Positions 1 to 14,709 are shown, counted from the first letter of the stretch. The stretch: DNA of 64,000 nt from Cryptomeria japonica (GCF_030272615.1 NC_081408.1:613907977-613971976), one strand, 5' to 3'. The notes: generated from the letters alone by a model not told the origin. Made by a program: numbers and translations.

Positions 1-2628
<2,628 letters not shown>

Positions 2629-3820
2629 TCGAGGACATAAAATGACTCCCTCTTCTTAAACTATTGTATATCAAACCTTGAGTATTTAATAAAAAAATGA
2701 AGTTTTGAACTCCCTTTTTATGAGAGTGCATAGAGATCTTTCTTCATTATTTTAATTTCCATAATGTTGGTTCTAAGGAATTGAAAAGTGCTTTTAGTTA
2801 TGACATGTGTAAGTACACAAAGATGTGACACAAAAAGGGATCTTAAGATGCCACTTTTTTCTTTTGAAAATTAACAAAGTCTGAAATTCAACGAGAAATT
2901 GAAGATAGTTACACTCAAAATTTGAAGATGCAACTAGAATAAGGGTTGTAGTGCTCCTAATCTACTTTCTAAACTACTAACGTTTTTTGAAAATTGTGGA
3001 GATTAAGGGTTCAAAAAGGGGGGCCACAAAAAGTAGTCTTATTTCTATCAGAAAAACATGACATAATATTTGTTGCACCCCCCCTAAAATGTTAATTTAG
3101 TATTTCAAAAATCGCTCTAATGAGAAATTAGCTAACACCATGTAGTTTATGCCCAAATGTTTGGCTAATTTTAATGAATATATGATTTTTTACTAATTTT
3201 TGAAGTGAAAACATCCTTAAAAAAAGAAATTTGAGGATACTCCCCCCTGAAATTTCTGAAAACCATTCAAAAATCATTTTTTTTCAATACATGTAGAATG
3301 GAGTATAGTTTCTAAAAAAATAATTTATTTCAAAATTTGATGAACAATTAAAAAACTATACCCAATAAACTAATGCACCGTCTATAGCTTTATGGGGTGG
3401 GAGATTGTTGTTTATTTTCAGCATGTTTAGTGAGGGGGGTATGTTTCTCAGACTTAGTTGTACTGCAATTACTTTAAATCAATTTTTTTTTTTAAGACTT
3501 CGAAGATGTAAGGTTTTTTTGACTAAGTAATACAAAAATATTTACTGATAAAAAAGAAAACTATACCCAAAATAACACATTTTAGTTTTTGACATGAAAA
3601 TGGACATAGTAACAAAAGAAATTAAAAATGAAAACCTTAATCAAAATGTGAAAAAATATTATGCGGTTAGATAGCTAAGAGAGTGCTTAACATCATTGCA
3701 ATTTTTTTTGAAATTTGCATTGAAACACACACAAAATTGATGGAGAGCATGGACAAAAATGTGTTAATTTTTTTTTACCTTTTCAAAAAACACATATTTG
3801 GCATGAAATGGTCATCCAAT

Positions 3821-3860
3821 CCTTTGGGTTGGATGCCCAAGGAAAATTCCAACCCAAAGG
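3821..3860. repeat. 13-bp inverted repeat (hairpin)
   Basis: CCTTTGGGTTGGA at 3821-3833 pairs perfectly with TCCAACCCAAAGG at 3848-3860 around a 14-nt loop. It lies in the subterminal part of the TIR element fragment. Confidence 0.6.
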
Positions 3861-3955
3861 GTTTCCCAATGCAAATAATTTGGCGGGTAGCAAATGTAAA
3901 CTCATTAAAAAAAATGCAAATGCACAAATTAAAAATTTATTTACATTTGGCACTA

Positions 3956-4005
3956 GCCAAATGCAAATGCATTTTTAGAAGCCAAATGTAAATGCATTTT
4001 TAGAA
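3956..4005. repeat. 25-bp tandem duplication
   Basis: Two near-identical 25-bp units, each with CCAAATGYAAATGCATTT followed by TTAGAA, differ at one base. Each unit contains the palindrome AAATGCATTT. They may be this element's counterpart of the box arrays in the element at 30515-35099. Confidence 0.6.
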
Positions 4006-4109
4006 TGCTAGAACCAAATCTCTACATTTGATCAATCATCTTTCTCTTTCTATCTCTCTCCCCCACCTTGATTAAGGCTCGAAGTTTAGGGTTTATGATT
4101 TATGATGGA

Positions 4110-4426
4110 TAGTTAAGGTTATATTTTTCACTCCCTCTCTGCACCCTCTCTTTTGACACTTTTTTCTCTCTCTCTCTCTCCCTCTCTTCTCTCTCTCACC
4201 TCTCTCTCTACTATCTAGGTCTCTCCCACCCTCATTCTCCCCATCTCTAGGTCTCTCCCTCCCTCCCTCTTTACCTCTCTACATCTCCCTCCTTATCCCA
4301 TTAATCACCTCTCCCCCTCTATCTCCCCCCTACATCTCTCACCCCTCTCTCCCAAGGCCCAAGCCTCTCACCTCTTTCTCTCCCCCTAATTCTCTCACCC
4401 CTCTCTCTAAATGTTCTAGGTCTCTC
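4110..4426. repeat. CT-rich tract, left part
   Basis: Degenerate pyrimidine-rich low-complexity DNA with recurrent words such as AGGTCTCTC and ACCTCTCT. It continues at 22563 on the far side of the LTR retrotransposon that inserted at 4427, with CTCTC duplicated at the junctions. Confidence 0.85.
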
Positions 4427-5988
4427 TGTTGTAATGTGTGTGCAATACATTGTTATGGATGTCAACCTACCATTGATGTCAACCTATCATATTTGAGAGA
4501 GGTGGTTTGACACAAATAAATACATGGGATTAGTATGATTGATGACAGTAAGATAGTTCATAAGTCCAAGTCGATGTAATCATGACATAAGATGACAATA
4601 AGATAGTCTGTAAGTATGGTATGTACTAGATGCACCATAGTTAAGTTAGTAGCACATAGTTCATGCTTTGAATGAGGAACAAATTCACTTGGATGAATAC
4701 TAGTCGAGTCTTTGTTCATACTTGGATATTTGAGAAAATTGGTTTGAGGCATAGACAACGCATTTCTTAAAGACAAAGTCTTTGTATTTTGGTTCACATT
4801 CCTCCCCATTGCAAGATTTGTTCTTGCAGTTTTGGAGTTAAGATTGTCAATCACCAAGGAGGTTATTTCCAGATTTTCATGTTATAACATCTTCTATAGT
4901 GAAAGTTAAGAATGATTGTTCTCCAGATTGCACTAAAATAGAGCAATGTGTCTAAGAAGTACCACAATGCTTTGTATTCCTCCAGATTGACAGATATGAT
5001 TGTGCGGATTTGAGGACATGTTCAATAAGGCTTAAATTTTGATACATGCAAGTTTTAGATGAGTTGGTGTATTGCAATGCAATATCTCAAGTATTGAATT
5101 GTTATAGTTAGTTTGGGATGCTCTTTTTTCATCAGTTCAATGTGTTTATCTTCTTGCGCCAACATACAATGATTAGATAATTCAAAAGAATTTTGTTGGG
5201 ATATTGTTCATAAACTACAATAGCTTGATCCACATGGTGTTCTAGGTCTATCCTTGGTGGTAAAAAGGTGCACAGTTGGCTGTTTTGGTGAAGTTACTAC
5301 TGTTAGGCTGATAGTATTGTTTCCTTCACTTATGGTTTGATCTTTGATGAATTATATTTTCTTTGGAGGATGTGTTGTAGTTATTTTGGGCTTGGTTATG
5401 ATTTGGATTGATCTGCAACTCATTATATTTTGTGATGAATGCATTTGAGGCTAATTGGTATAGTGTTACATGGTTTTGATTAAAAGTTATCTTGGAGCCG
5501 ACCTAGTTGGAGTTTTAAGATGTTGTGAATGATGTATATTGAATATCAAATTATTCTGTGAGGGGTATAAATTTAGTCACATGGTGTAAGTGTTTGAAAA
5601 AGTGACTACAACATCTACTTATGTCAAATGCATTCTTATAATAGTTCAAGCTCTTGGTTATCATTCATTGTAATGACATATTTTTTATGATCTTCCTTTG
5701 GTATTGGCATAAAACATTTCTTTAGGGAATAGTTGCTTCCTTGGGATACAACCCTAAAATAATATTGCAATGCTTGTTCATATATTGTGAGATAACTCTC
5801 ACTATGGTTTTAACCTTAATGGGTTTTCCACATAAAATTTTGGTATCCTTGTGTGGAATGTTGTGGTGCATGTTTTGCTTTTAGTTCTTCTTTTTGGAAA
5901 ATATGATTTGATATTGATTTGAAAATGGAATTGTTTAAGTTTATGTAATTAATGATTCACCCCCCTCATTATTTTGGCGTGTTCAACA
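4427..5988 (+). repeat. 5' LTR of the 4427-22562 element
   Basis: 1562 bp, starting TGTTGTAATG and ending GTTCAACA. It shares blocks with 13480-14709 and 22189-22562, for example GATGTCAACCTA near the start and ACTACAACATCT near 5608. A GGGTTTTCCACAT block and a C-rich tract before the end are typical of the LTRs in this window. It is diverged from its partner, so the insertion is old. Confidence 0.85.
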
Positions 5989-5990
5989 AT

Positions 5991-6002
5991 TGGTATTAGA
6001 CA
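5991..6002 (+). promoter_or_regulatory. Primer-binding site, initiator-tRNA-Met type
   Basis: TGGTATTAGACA begins two bases after the LTR. It matches the canonical plant iMet primer site TGGTATCAGAGC at most positions. An intact version lies at 62380-62391 in the complete element. Confidence 0.75.
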
Positions 6003-6254
6003 AAGGTTCCTTGATAATAGTCTAACAACTAAGGTAGATCCAACACTTGAACACATGGGAAATAAAGTAATGTTGAATGATATGGTTTATCAAAAAGAAG
6101 ATCTAGAGTCAATGGAACTAAATGGCATATGGAACATTAATCTAGATGATTGTGAAGTTGATCTTGAAGGAGAACTTCGATCTGTTCTTGAAGACATGGA
6201 TTTTGTAAGAATAGAGTGTAAAGAATACAATATCAAATTCAATAAGGTAGAAAA

Positions 6255-7155
6255 TGTTAGATACTTGGTTAATCCCAAAGACACTGAGGGGGGGGGGGGG
6301 GGGTGGGTGAATCAATGTCTGACCGGTAGATGAAAGATTTAAACTTATTTGCAATTATATAACTGAAATTAATATACCAGTAAACAAATAATAATGCAGT
6401 AAAGAGAAATAAGAGAGACAACATCAATGCACACCATAACACAAGATATTTTGGTGAGGAAACCCGATAAGGGAAAAACCTCGGTGGGATTTGTGACCCA
6501 CAATATTTACTCACTGGCCAATATGAATAAATATTACTTAGTATAATAGGGGCCTACACATGCAGGAAGGCCAACTGCCTAGAGCTCACTGCTCAACAAC
6601 AAAAATGGAGTTCCACTGACTACAAAATTGGATGGTTAAATCCAATGATAATTAATGCTCAAAATAGCATCTGCAATGCTGGATTCAATACTGGTTTAAG
6701 CTTTGACTGATACCTCTGCCAAAAAATCGCTTCGCTCTGTTATGCTCTTATTTTCTCTCAATATAAATACATCAAAGTGCATAAACAACTATCTGGTATC
6801 ATATCTTTATCTTATCGCTTTCACCTTACAATAATTTCCACACACAAAAAATATTCCTACAAATGACCTACAAGATCTCATACATATATGAGTCTTTACA
6901 ATACATCTTGTCGGCTATACAAATAATTAATTTCATTACAATATATTTCGCATAAATAAAACTATATCCATGTCTTCCTGGAGTGCCGCTATGATCGGTT
7001 GTCGTCTAACTGGATGCCGGTGTGAATGATCTTTGTTGTAGCTGTCGGCGCCGATATGCAGAGTCTATTGTCGGTATAACCTATAGAACTTGTTACCAGT
7101 TGGTTGTCATCAATGAAAACATCAACTATTCTCATCCGAGTGTATAATGCCAATA
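6255..7155 (-). mobile_element. Solo LTR inserted in gag, TSD GAAAA
   Basis: 901 bp from TGTTAGATAC to ATGCCAATA, flanked by GAAAA at 6250-6254 and 7156-7160. In minus orientation it carries the family signature GTGATTCACC plus poly-C near its 3' end (a 16-G run on this strand at 6288-6303), the GAGGTTTTTCCC block and the AGTGAGCTCTAGGCAGT block. Removing it restores continuity of the gag coil region. No internal sequence is attached, so it arose by LTR-LTR recombination. Confidence 0.85.
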
Positions 7156-7525
7156 GAAAACACAATTGTTAAACTGAAAACTCAAATTTAAGGAAGAAAA
7201 GGATGTGAAATCAAACTCAAGAAGGTAGAAGATGAAATTGTTAACCTAAAAGTTCAAGTTGGAGAAGGCAAGAAGGTTGTTGATTGTTTGAATTCCTATC
7301 TTCATGACAGATGTACTAAATGCACTAATCTTAAAGAAGAATTTGTTTCCTTGAGGAAATAATTAGAAAATACCAAAGCTCGGGTGAACAAAGATCTACA
7401 ATTTAAGAACAGAACCAACATGTTTGATGAGTTAATTGACAGTCAAAAGACCCCAAATGATAAGGGTGGTCCTAGCTTTGAAAAGGGGGAAAGCGTTGGC
7501 AAGAGACATTGCACGTATGTTGAGA

Positions 7526-8661
7526 TGTTGTCATTGATGGCAACTCATATTATATTTGACATCTGTAGTTCATGTTTTCATCATTTCAGAAGATTGATTG
7601 AAGAGTATTGGTGAGGTCCGATAAGTAGAACAATGTATCCGACAAAGTGTATAGTGTTTTGGTTGGTGGATTGTTTTGGTTAAGTATGATTTGTGGATCT
7701 GGGAGATGTATTTTGGATATGCAATTTACCTTATTCTAGGTTTGTGGCCTCTGGTGTTAAGTTTTGTATTTATCGGTAAGATCAGGTAGATTGGTTTTTG
7801 GTAAGGATAGTGGTTATGTTTATGTGTTCGAGGTTGATAAGTTGACATATGGAAAGCATGTGGATATTTTGATTTTGTCCACATGGTTGTTTTGGATCGG
7901 ATTGAGCCAACTTGTGTACACGTTTCATCTTTTCTGACATGTTCATGAAGCCGACATGATGGTGACCTAAATTGTTGATGCATATATATAAGATAGGTTG
8001 TTTTGATCATTTTGGATATCAATGGTTATATGTAAATCATGTATGAGCAATTGTGTGCAAATTCATGTATGTATGGTGAATATTTGAGCTTCAGTATGAT
8101 ACAAAATATCATAATAGAGCAGTTCTACAGAGTTAAGTAAGATACAATATTTTGTGCTTAACCATAACTAATCTAGGCATTTGCAAATGCTATTTCATAG
8201 TTCATTTTTATGTATGTTACCTTTGTAACTCTTTTGTAAGGCAGTGAGCCTTTTGGGTTGTAGCCCTTTATATGTAATTGAGTAGTGAGCTCTAGGTAGT
8301 GTGCCTGAATACATGTGCATTCCTATGTATATTTTACGTGCATACTTTTAACATAGTATCATTTTATTGAGTAGTGAGCTCTAGGTAGTGTGCCTGAATG
8401 CATGTGCATTCCTATGTATATTTTACGTGCATACTTTTAACATAGTATCATTTTATTGTGGGTAGGATCCCACCGTGTTTTTTCCCTTAACCGAGTTTTC
8501 CACATACAATTCTTGGTATTATGGTGTTGTTGATCTTTGCTTTGTGTTTCCGCACTTTGCTTTTCTTCATTTGCATTAAGTGGATTAAAGAACAAATTAA
8601 TAAGATCAAAAGTTGCAAAACACTGATTCACCCCCCCTCTCAGTGTTCCTTGATTCCAATA
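7526..8661 (+). mobile_element. Solo LTR inserted in gag
   Basis: About 1136 bp, starting TGTTGTCATTGATGG and ending CCTTGATTCCAATA. It carries the same signatures as the other LTRs: AGTGAGCTCTAGGTAGT (twice), CCACCGTGTTTTTTCCC, TTCCACAT, and GATTCACCCCCCCTCTCAGTG before the end. The flanks (TGAGA left, GAAAA right) do not form a convincing 5-bp target duplication, so the exact limits are less certain than for 6255-7155. Gag resumes at about 8662. Confidence 0.75.
8281..8458 (+). repeat. 89-bp tandem duplication inside an LTR
   Basis: 8281-8369 and 8370-8458 are two copies of an 89-bp unit that starts AGTAGTGAGCTCTAGG, with one visible mismatch. The unit spans the normally single AGTGAGCTCTAGG...GTGCATTCC block of this LTR family, so this LTR had its downstream region doubled recently. 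Confidence 0.9.
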
Positions 8662-9373
8662 GAAAACCTCTAAAATAAATATGGCTAAAGATATGATTGA
8701 GAAGAAGAAAGAAAAGGCACATGATGAATATAAGATCATAGAAGGAAAGAAAGATTATTACACACAAGTCTAGATCTAGAAGAAGAACTTCAGAAAACCT
8801 ATTCCTAAATAGACCGCTCCAACTAGGTATTCTCAATCCTTCAATGAAAATCACTACTATTGTAATAAGCTTGGGCATAAGGCTATTGATCGTAGGAGTA
8901 AAATGAGTAAGAATTAATCTAGGCCTCCAAGGCATAATGTCATGAATTCTCAACGCTTTAATGGTCAGTGCTATTCTAGCAATAAGTTTGGTCACAAGGC
9001 TAATGACTGTAGAAGTAAGGTGAGGATGAATAGTACTATGACCTTCCATTCTTTCTATGACTACTACCACTCATGCAACAAGTTTGGTCATAGAGTTTCT
9101 AATTGAAAATCCAATGTGGGGAGAAGCAGTTTTATTTTGAAATATGGTATCATCTACCATAAATGCAATAATTTAGAACACATTGCAAGATTTTGCATGG
9201 TAAAGACTGTGAGACCTTTTGCTCCTCAAAAGAAGGTTAATCTGAATCAACAAAAGAAGATGGAAAAATTATGGAGAAAGATGTCAAAAAAGGATTATAA
9301 GGTAAAGGAAGGATCTATTCTTCTTCCTAGTGCAAAAGAATCCTTAGGTAATTGGAAGGAAGTATTGACTTAA

Positions 9374-9814
9374 AGGGAGTTGCAATCGTAAATTTTTCAA
9401 GCCCCCATGAAGCATGAGATGCTAAAGTTTTCAGAATACAAGTTAAATGGTGATGTCCCATCCTTTGGATTTATTTGAAAAGTGATATCATGAATTTTTA
9501 TCAAGGTTTTGGAGAAAACACACTCCTTATAGAAGATTGCTAAATAATCATGGGTCCCTGTGACATCTTGAAATAGTGAAAGTCTACTTTTGTTAAGAAA
9601 AAAAATGTGTTTAATGTAGAACGACTAAGGTAGGTGTGAAGGTTATTTAATCCCAACTTGATAAAATTTGATTTCATTCAAACAATATCAATTGTGTGCA
9701 AGAGCTAAGGAAGAGAAGAAATTTTTTCAAGATCTTGCATGCAAACCCTAACAACAACACTAATAGGTATTTTCAAATTTTCTTGCAAAAACCCTATTTT
9801 CATAATGGTTTATC
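9374..9814 (+). other. Spacer between gag and ORF2
   Basis: No domain recognised. It probably holds the decayed end of gag and untranslated spacer of the 4427-22562 element. Confidence 0.4.
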
Positions 9815-12800
9815 ATGGCAACACCTAGGGTTATTGATATTATTGAGAATCCAAGGACCAAGTTCAAAAATCATCGATACAAATCCACAAAGGCTAATAA
9901 GGATGAATTGTTCTCCCCCATTCTAATCAACATGCTCCATACTAGAGGCATCCAAATTTATGTTAACTCACAACTAAATGAGTACAACCACTTGAAGTTG
10001 GAAGAGTTCATAAGTAATAAGCTCTTGGATGACAATTTCCTACTCAAACCAGAGTATGTGAATGAAAAGTCAAAATGATTAGATGTGTGGAAGGGTTTCC
10101 CCAAATTCTGCTATGAAGCTGAATAGGTAAGAATCATTTTGAGCAAGATTCATGAAGAATTCATATACCTTGATCAACATTATTGAATAACAAATGAAGA
10201 AATCAAGGATGTGATGGGTTGTGCTCCACTGGACCTTTGCCAATGTTAAAGGAAATAAAAAATATGAGGTTATAAGGCTTACCGAAGTAAAATTTGACAA
10301 GAGTACCCTAGCCGTGGTTGACATCATTGACCTAGGGTCTGATATACCATGGTGGGCATTGCATACAAGGTTTACTACATGAATAGAGAAGGATCTGCTA
10401 CCACCACCACCATCTACATTGCTCATTAAATGATGAAGGATGAAAATTATTATGATATTTATGAGCTCTTGTTATAGTAGTTGGTGGAGAATTTACCAAG
10501 AACCAAGGAGACATGCTATAATTTTTGGTATGACACCTTGATCATTTATCTTATGTTTTATTTCTTAAAATAATTACTTGTTTTCAAGGGTTTGGTCCAA
10601 CAAAGAAATATTCCACTTGCCACTTAGATTAGAAATCATATGTGGAGGTTTCCAAATACTAAGAAATGTAGCACTATGTATTGTGGCTTCTTTAAGACAT
10701 TCCAATAGGACATGAAAGAAAGATATAGAATACCTACTGAAGTAGTGGAGGGATATAAGAATACCATTACCTTCATGGTGGACAAGGATAACTCCTATAT
10801 GGAGGTTGTTGAACCAAGGACTATTTGGATTCCAAAATCGCCTTATGAGGTTTCTAGATTGGAGTGGATTTAATAAGATGACATCTTTCTCAACAAACAC
10901 AAGGATGCTACTACTGAGAGATTTGGAACTTATGATGAGAGAATTAAAAGTAGAACAAGAAGAGTGTTGAGGGGAGTTTAGAAAAGAATAGGGAAAAGCT
11001 ATAAAAGGAATTGGGAATTTCACCAAAATCCGCATCTAAGGGCCCTATAGTAGTACAACAAGCTTCTTTTGCCTCTCTGTAAGCATCCCCAAGACCAAGA
11101 GGGACCAGTAGGTCCACTTTTGCCACTACTATTACTCAACCTACCAAAGCTTCTTAAACACCTCCTAGTAGAAGAAGAGAAACTTATAAAGTACTAGTGT
11201 AGACAAAGATTGTAAAGAAGAAGAAGAAAATACCTATGTAGCGAGTGAAAAGGGAGAAAATTAAACTTGTGGTTGCAAAGATTGCAAGGAAGAAGAAGAG
11301 GAAGAAGAATAAGCATCTTCTAAATTAAAAATAAGAGAGGAGAATAAAACAATCACAAGGAGAAGAGGAAGCGATCTCAAAAGTAAAGGGAAAAGAAAAG
11401 AAACCAATAAAACTCCTCTAGAAGCATCTCCACATGAGCCTCTACAATATGAGGCAACCTTTAATGCCATTGCACAGTTTGGGGCACTAAAAGAGATAAC
11501 AAAGATCTATACTTGAGGTGCATCCTATTAACAAGGCCACAATTGAAAAGGCCATAGTAATTTGCATACAATGAGATATAGGGTATCAATGAAATTATTT
11601 ATCAACTTACAAAAATCCTTGCAAACACACTTAGTAATAAAAGGAAATAAGAAATAAAAGAGGATTATAAGATGAGACAATGGACATTGGAAAAGGTCAA
11701 ATCTTCTATTACTCAAGAAGAAATGGATAGACTATCTCAAAGACAAACACAAGAGCTTTAAACAAAACAAAAAGTGAATACTCTCTAATGTACATGCATA
11801 AGGAGGATATAGATAGGATAGAGATGGAAATTGAGAAAAAGATTGCAAAAAATTTGGAGCAATTGAAAAGAGGTGAAGTGGTGGTTGAGAAACAATCTTC
11901 TATTTTGGATGACTCTAATTTTCAAGACATAGCCAATGAGTTTTGATAATATATTTATCTCTCATCCTTTGATGTTCCCTCATTAGAGAATGTTGCACCG
12001 AGAAAAAATGAAGAGCAAGATATTAAAATTGTCACTTTGGAGAACACTGAGAAACATAACACTGATGAAAAAACCATAGAGAAACAAGAAGAATAGAGTG
12101 TCCCTCCTTCGAGTAACATAAAACAACATGAGGAACAAAAACTTCTCTTCTAAGGAATATAGTGCATGATGAGAAAAAGAAAGAAGATAATCCTAAGAAA
12201 GATCATGACACTACTATGAAGAAAATCGATGATTCCAAGAGAAACCATCTAATAGGTTAGAGATCCTCTTCCCCCTCAAGAGTCTCATTCAAAGACCTAT
12301 TAGCATTGCAAATGTAGTTTCAACTAGTGGTGAGACAACAACTACTTCATAAACCAAAGCATGAGGGACAAATTGACTTGTCTGATATGTCTCCCCTCTA
12401 GAGGTTGCAAATTGGTGATATCTTGCATTGATCAACAAGGAAAGAGATCCTACAATAGCATTTGGAGAAGACTAAGCTTATAGATGATGTAGTGAAGATT
12501 ATTTAGGAAGGTTTAACTAAGGTAAACATTGTTTGATCTCTTCCTTTAAAGAAAAGTTGAAACTTTTGATGGACTCCTTCAAAGATTGTTCTTCTCACAT
12601 TAAAGAAATGACAAAGCAAGATATATTAAGAAATATAAGTGATAGGATAATGGCAAAATCCTTTGACAGGGGTGCTCATGCACACAACAAGTTGCAAGAA
12701 AATATGAAGACCATTTCGTAATGTGTGGATGAGGTCATTTTCAATATATGTATTTTTCTTGAGATGGCCAAATTCCACCAAGAGCGTAAATGATTAGATT

Positions 12801-13108
12801 GACTCTATTGAGTTACAAATCACACAAATAGCCAAACAAAAGATAAGGATGGATTAACAAGAGATCAAATTGAAAATATACTATCACAATTATAACTACT
12901 TCAATACCAGAGAGAACAAATCAAGAAACAATTTAGTCAGCTATGAGAAGAAATTAACCCAAGACTTGCATCATTGTTTAGATTCCTATCTGATGCAAAG
13001 AAGATTGATAATAAGATGAAGGCGTTCGGTAGTGTGGATGAGGTAGAGGACCTATACATTCAATTTGAATGCCATAATCACATCCTATCTTTAAAAAAAG
13101 CACACTAG
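9815..13108 (+). pseudogene. Decayed ORF2 of unknown function in place of pol
   Basis: The frame starts MATPRVIDII and, through frameshifts and stops, runs to the TAG at 13106. It aligns in order with the ORF2 at 57577-60727. The N-termini match (VIDIIENPRTKFKNHRYKS against VVDITKRERSNFKKHPYKS). A middle block near 10735-10945 matches (TFMVDKDN, EVVEPRT.WI, then ERFGTYDE against CFMVDTDQ, EVVEPRTSWI, ERFGTYKE). A C-terminal block near 12945-13100 also matches (INPRLASL...L.DA against INPNLDVM...LQDA). Charged, coil-rich stretches lie between. No protease, RT, RNase H or integrase motif is present. The function is unknown. The shared order across two elements shows it is a real, conserved element gene, not a chance frame. 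A relation to plant transposon proteins of unknown function is possible but unproven. Confidence 0.65.
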
Positions 13109-13467
13109 GGCACAACTCTTACTCAACTCAAAGTAATTTACAAGAATATTCTACCCTCTAAGTGAGTTGTAAGATTGTGCAAATAGAATTTTTTGTATTA
13201 TAATGTGCAGAAGACAAGAATTGTAGTAAATTTTTGGTATCGATGTACATATAAATTAGATGATCAAGTTTTTCTATATCAAGATTTGAGGTCATTAGTG
13301 CTACATTTTAGGGGGAGTTTTGTAATAGGTTCATATAGTTAGGGGGAGTACATGCATGTGTTTTTGTTTGTCATAAGTAGGAGACCTTATGCCCTTTGCC
13401 ATTGATGTCAAAGGGGGGAAAAAGAGAGAAGATGAAACATCCAATATAGGGTGTTGCCATCAATGAC
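13109..13467 (+). other. 3' untranslated spacer of the retrotransposon
   Basis: Non-coding sequence after ORF2, with the GTTGCCATCAATGACAAAG block that precedes the polypurine tract. The same GTTGCCATCAAT block stands before the PPTs at 29418 and 55250, a family feature. Confidence 0.6.
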
Positions 13468-13479
13468 AAAGGGGGAGAT
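13468..13479 (+). promoter_or_regulatory. Polypurine tract
   Basis: AAAGGGGGAGAT lies immediately 5' of the 3' LTR start (TATTGCAATATG). It has the same sequence as the PPT of the complete element at 55250-55261 on the other strand. Confidence 0.85.
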
Positions 13480-14709
13480 TATTGCAATATGTGTAATACA
13501 TTGTCATTGATGTCAACCTATCACATTTGAGAGAGATGGTTTGACATAGATGTTGGGACCAACATGATTGAGAGACATGGTTTGGCATAGATGAAGACAT
13601 GGGGTGAGTATGATTTATGAGAGTAAGGTGTTATAAAAGCCCAAGCAGATGTAATCATGGCATACAATGAGAATACTATAGTCTAGAAGTATGATATGTA
13701 AGCTACACCATTATTAAGTTAGTAGCACATAGTTCATGCTTTGAATAAGGAATGCAATCACATAGATTGGTTTTTTCATGTTTCAAGGAGTTAGATGAAT
13801 ATCAGTTGAGTCTTTTTTCATACTTGTGTATTTGAGCAACAATGCATTTTCTAAAGATAGAGTCTCTATATTTTGCTCCACATTCCTCCACATTTCAAGA
13901 TCTAGTATTTTAATTCTAAAGTTAATAGTTTTAGTCATGAAGGAGGTTATTTCTAGCTTTTCATGTCATAACACCTTCTATAGTAAAAGTTAGGATTGAT
14001 TGTTCTCTAGATTGCACTAAAACATAGTAAAGTGTTTCAAAAGCTTACCAAAATGCTCCACGTTCTTTTGGATTGATACAAATGACTAATGTGGATTTGA
14101 GGAAATGTGAAATAAGGCTTAAATTTTAATCCATGCAAGTTCAAGACAATATGGTACATACTAAAATGCAATATCCCAAGCGTTGAAGTGTTATAGTAAT
14201 TTCGGGATGCTATGTTTTTAATAGTTCAATGTGTTTCTCTAATTGCACCAACACATAATGATTAGATTCTTTAGAACAAGGTTGTAGGGATATTATGCAT
14301 AGACCACAATATCTTGATCTACATGGTGTTTTTGGTCTCTCCTTAGTGGCATAATGGCGTATAGTTGGCAGTTTAGGTGAAGTTGCTATTATTGGGCTAA
14401 TAGTCTTATTTCTTTCACTTATGGTTTGATCTTGATCAATTATATTTACTTTGGTGGATGTGTTATAATTTTTTTGTGTATGGTTATGCTTTGGGTTGAT
14501 CCACAACTCATTAAATTTCATGATGTATGTATTTGATGCCAACTAGTGGATTATTTTATGCTTTTAATCAGAAGCTATCTTGGATTTGAACTAGCCGAAG
14601 TTTTTAGATGTTATAGAGGCTATATATTAAAGATAAAATCATTTTAAGAGTGGTATCAATTTAGTCAGATGGTGTAAGTGTAAAAAAGGGACTACAACAT
14701 CTGCATATG
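13480..14709 (+). repeat. 3' LTR, first part
   Basis: Starts TATTGCAATATGTG (the TG start mutated to TA) and follows the 5' LTR at 4427. It stops at 14709, where the element 14710-22055 is inserted, and resumes at 22189. Combined length is about 1604 bp against 1562 for the 5' LTR. Confidence 0.85.
14577..14709 (+). repeat. 133-bp flanking duplication, left copy
   Basis: Left copy of a 133-bp piece of LTR that is repeated at 22056-22188, immediately on the other side of the inserted element. I count about four mismatches. Both copies end ACATCTGCATATG. Confidence 0.9.

Larger units (their letters stand above)
2806..4109. mobile_element. One end of a TIR element, relative of 30515-35099
   Basis: The sequence from about 2806 begins with a diverged copy of the terminal repeat seen at 30515 and 35099 (TGTAAGTACACAAAGATG here, GGGTAAGTGCACAAAGATG there). 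The next ~600 bp aligns by eye with the reverse complement of about 34240-35040, including the shared words TTGTAGTRCTC, TTTTTGAAAATT and CTATAGCTTTATGG / CCATAGCTTTGTCAT. No transposase frame is visible. The element appears to run into the CT-rich tract at 4110. The far end is not seen and is probably lost at the Gypsy junction near 25508. Confidence 0.55.
6003..9373 (+). pseudogene. Decayed retrotransposon gag, broken by two solo LTRs
   Basis: The reading frame starts after the primer site as an acidic, coil-like region up to 6249. It is broken by a solo LTR (6255-7155), resumes as a Lys/Glu-rich coiled region (7161-7525), is broken again by a second LTR (7526-8661), and ends with a zinc-knuckle tail (8662-9373). 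The segment near 7430-7500 (DELIDSQKTPNDKGG, then FEKGES) matches LDEMLANQKNPNDTQ and FEKGES in the gag at 61162-62378, so the two elements share gag ancestry. Four degenerate knuckles lie around 8850-9200, with cores CNKLGHKAIDR, NKFGHKANDC, CNKFGHRVSN and CNNLEHIARFC; each has lost ligands. Several in-frame stops make it non-functional. Confidence 0.75.

Noticed and set aside
5974-5990. Gag start at the first ATG-like codon inside the LTR end
   Set aside because: The frame opens before the LTR end and primer site, so that start cannot be the gag start.
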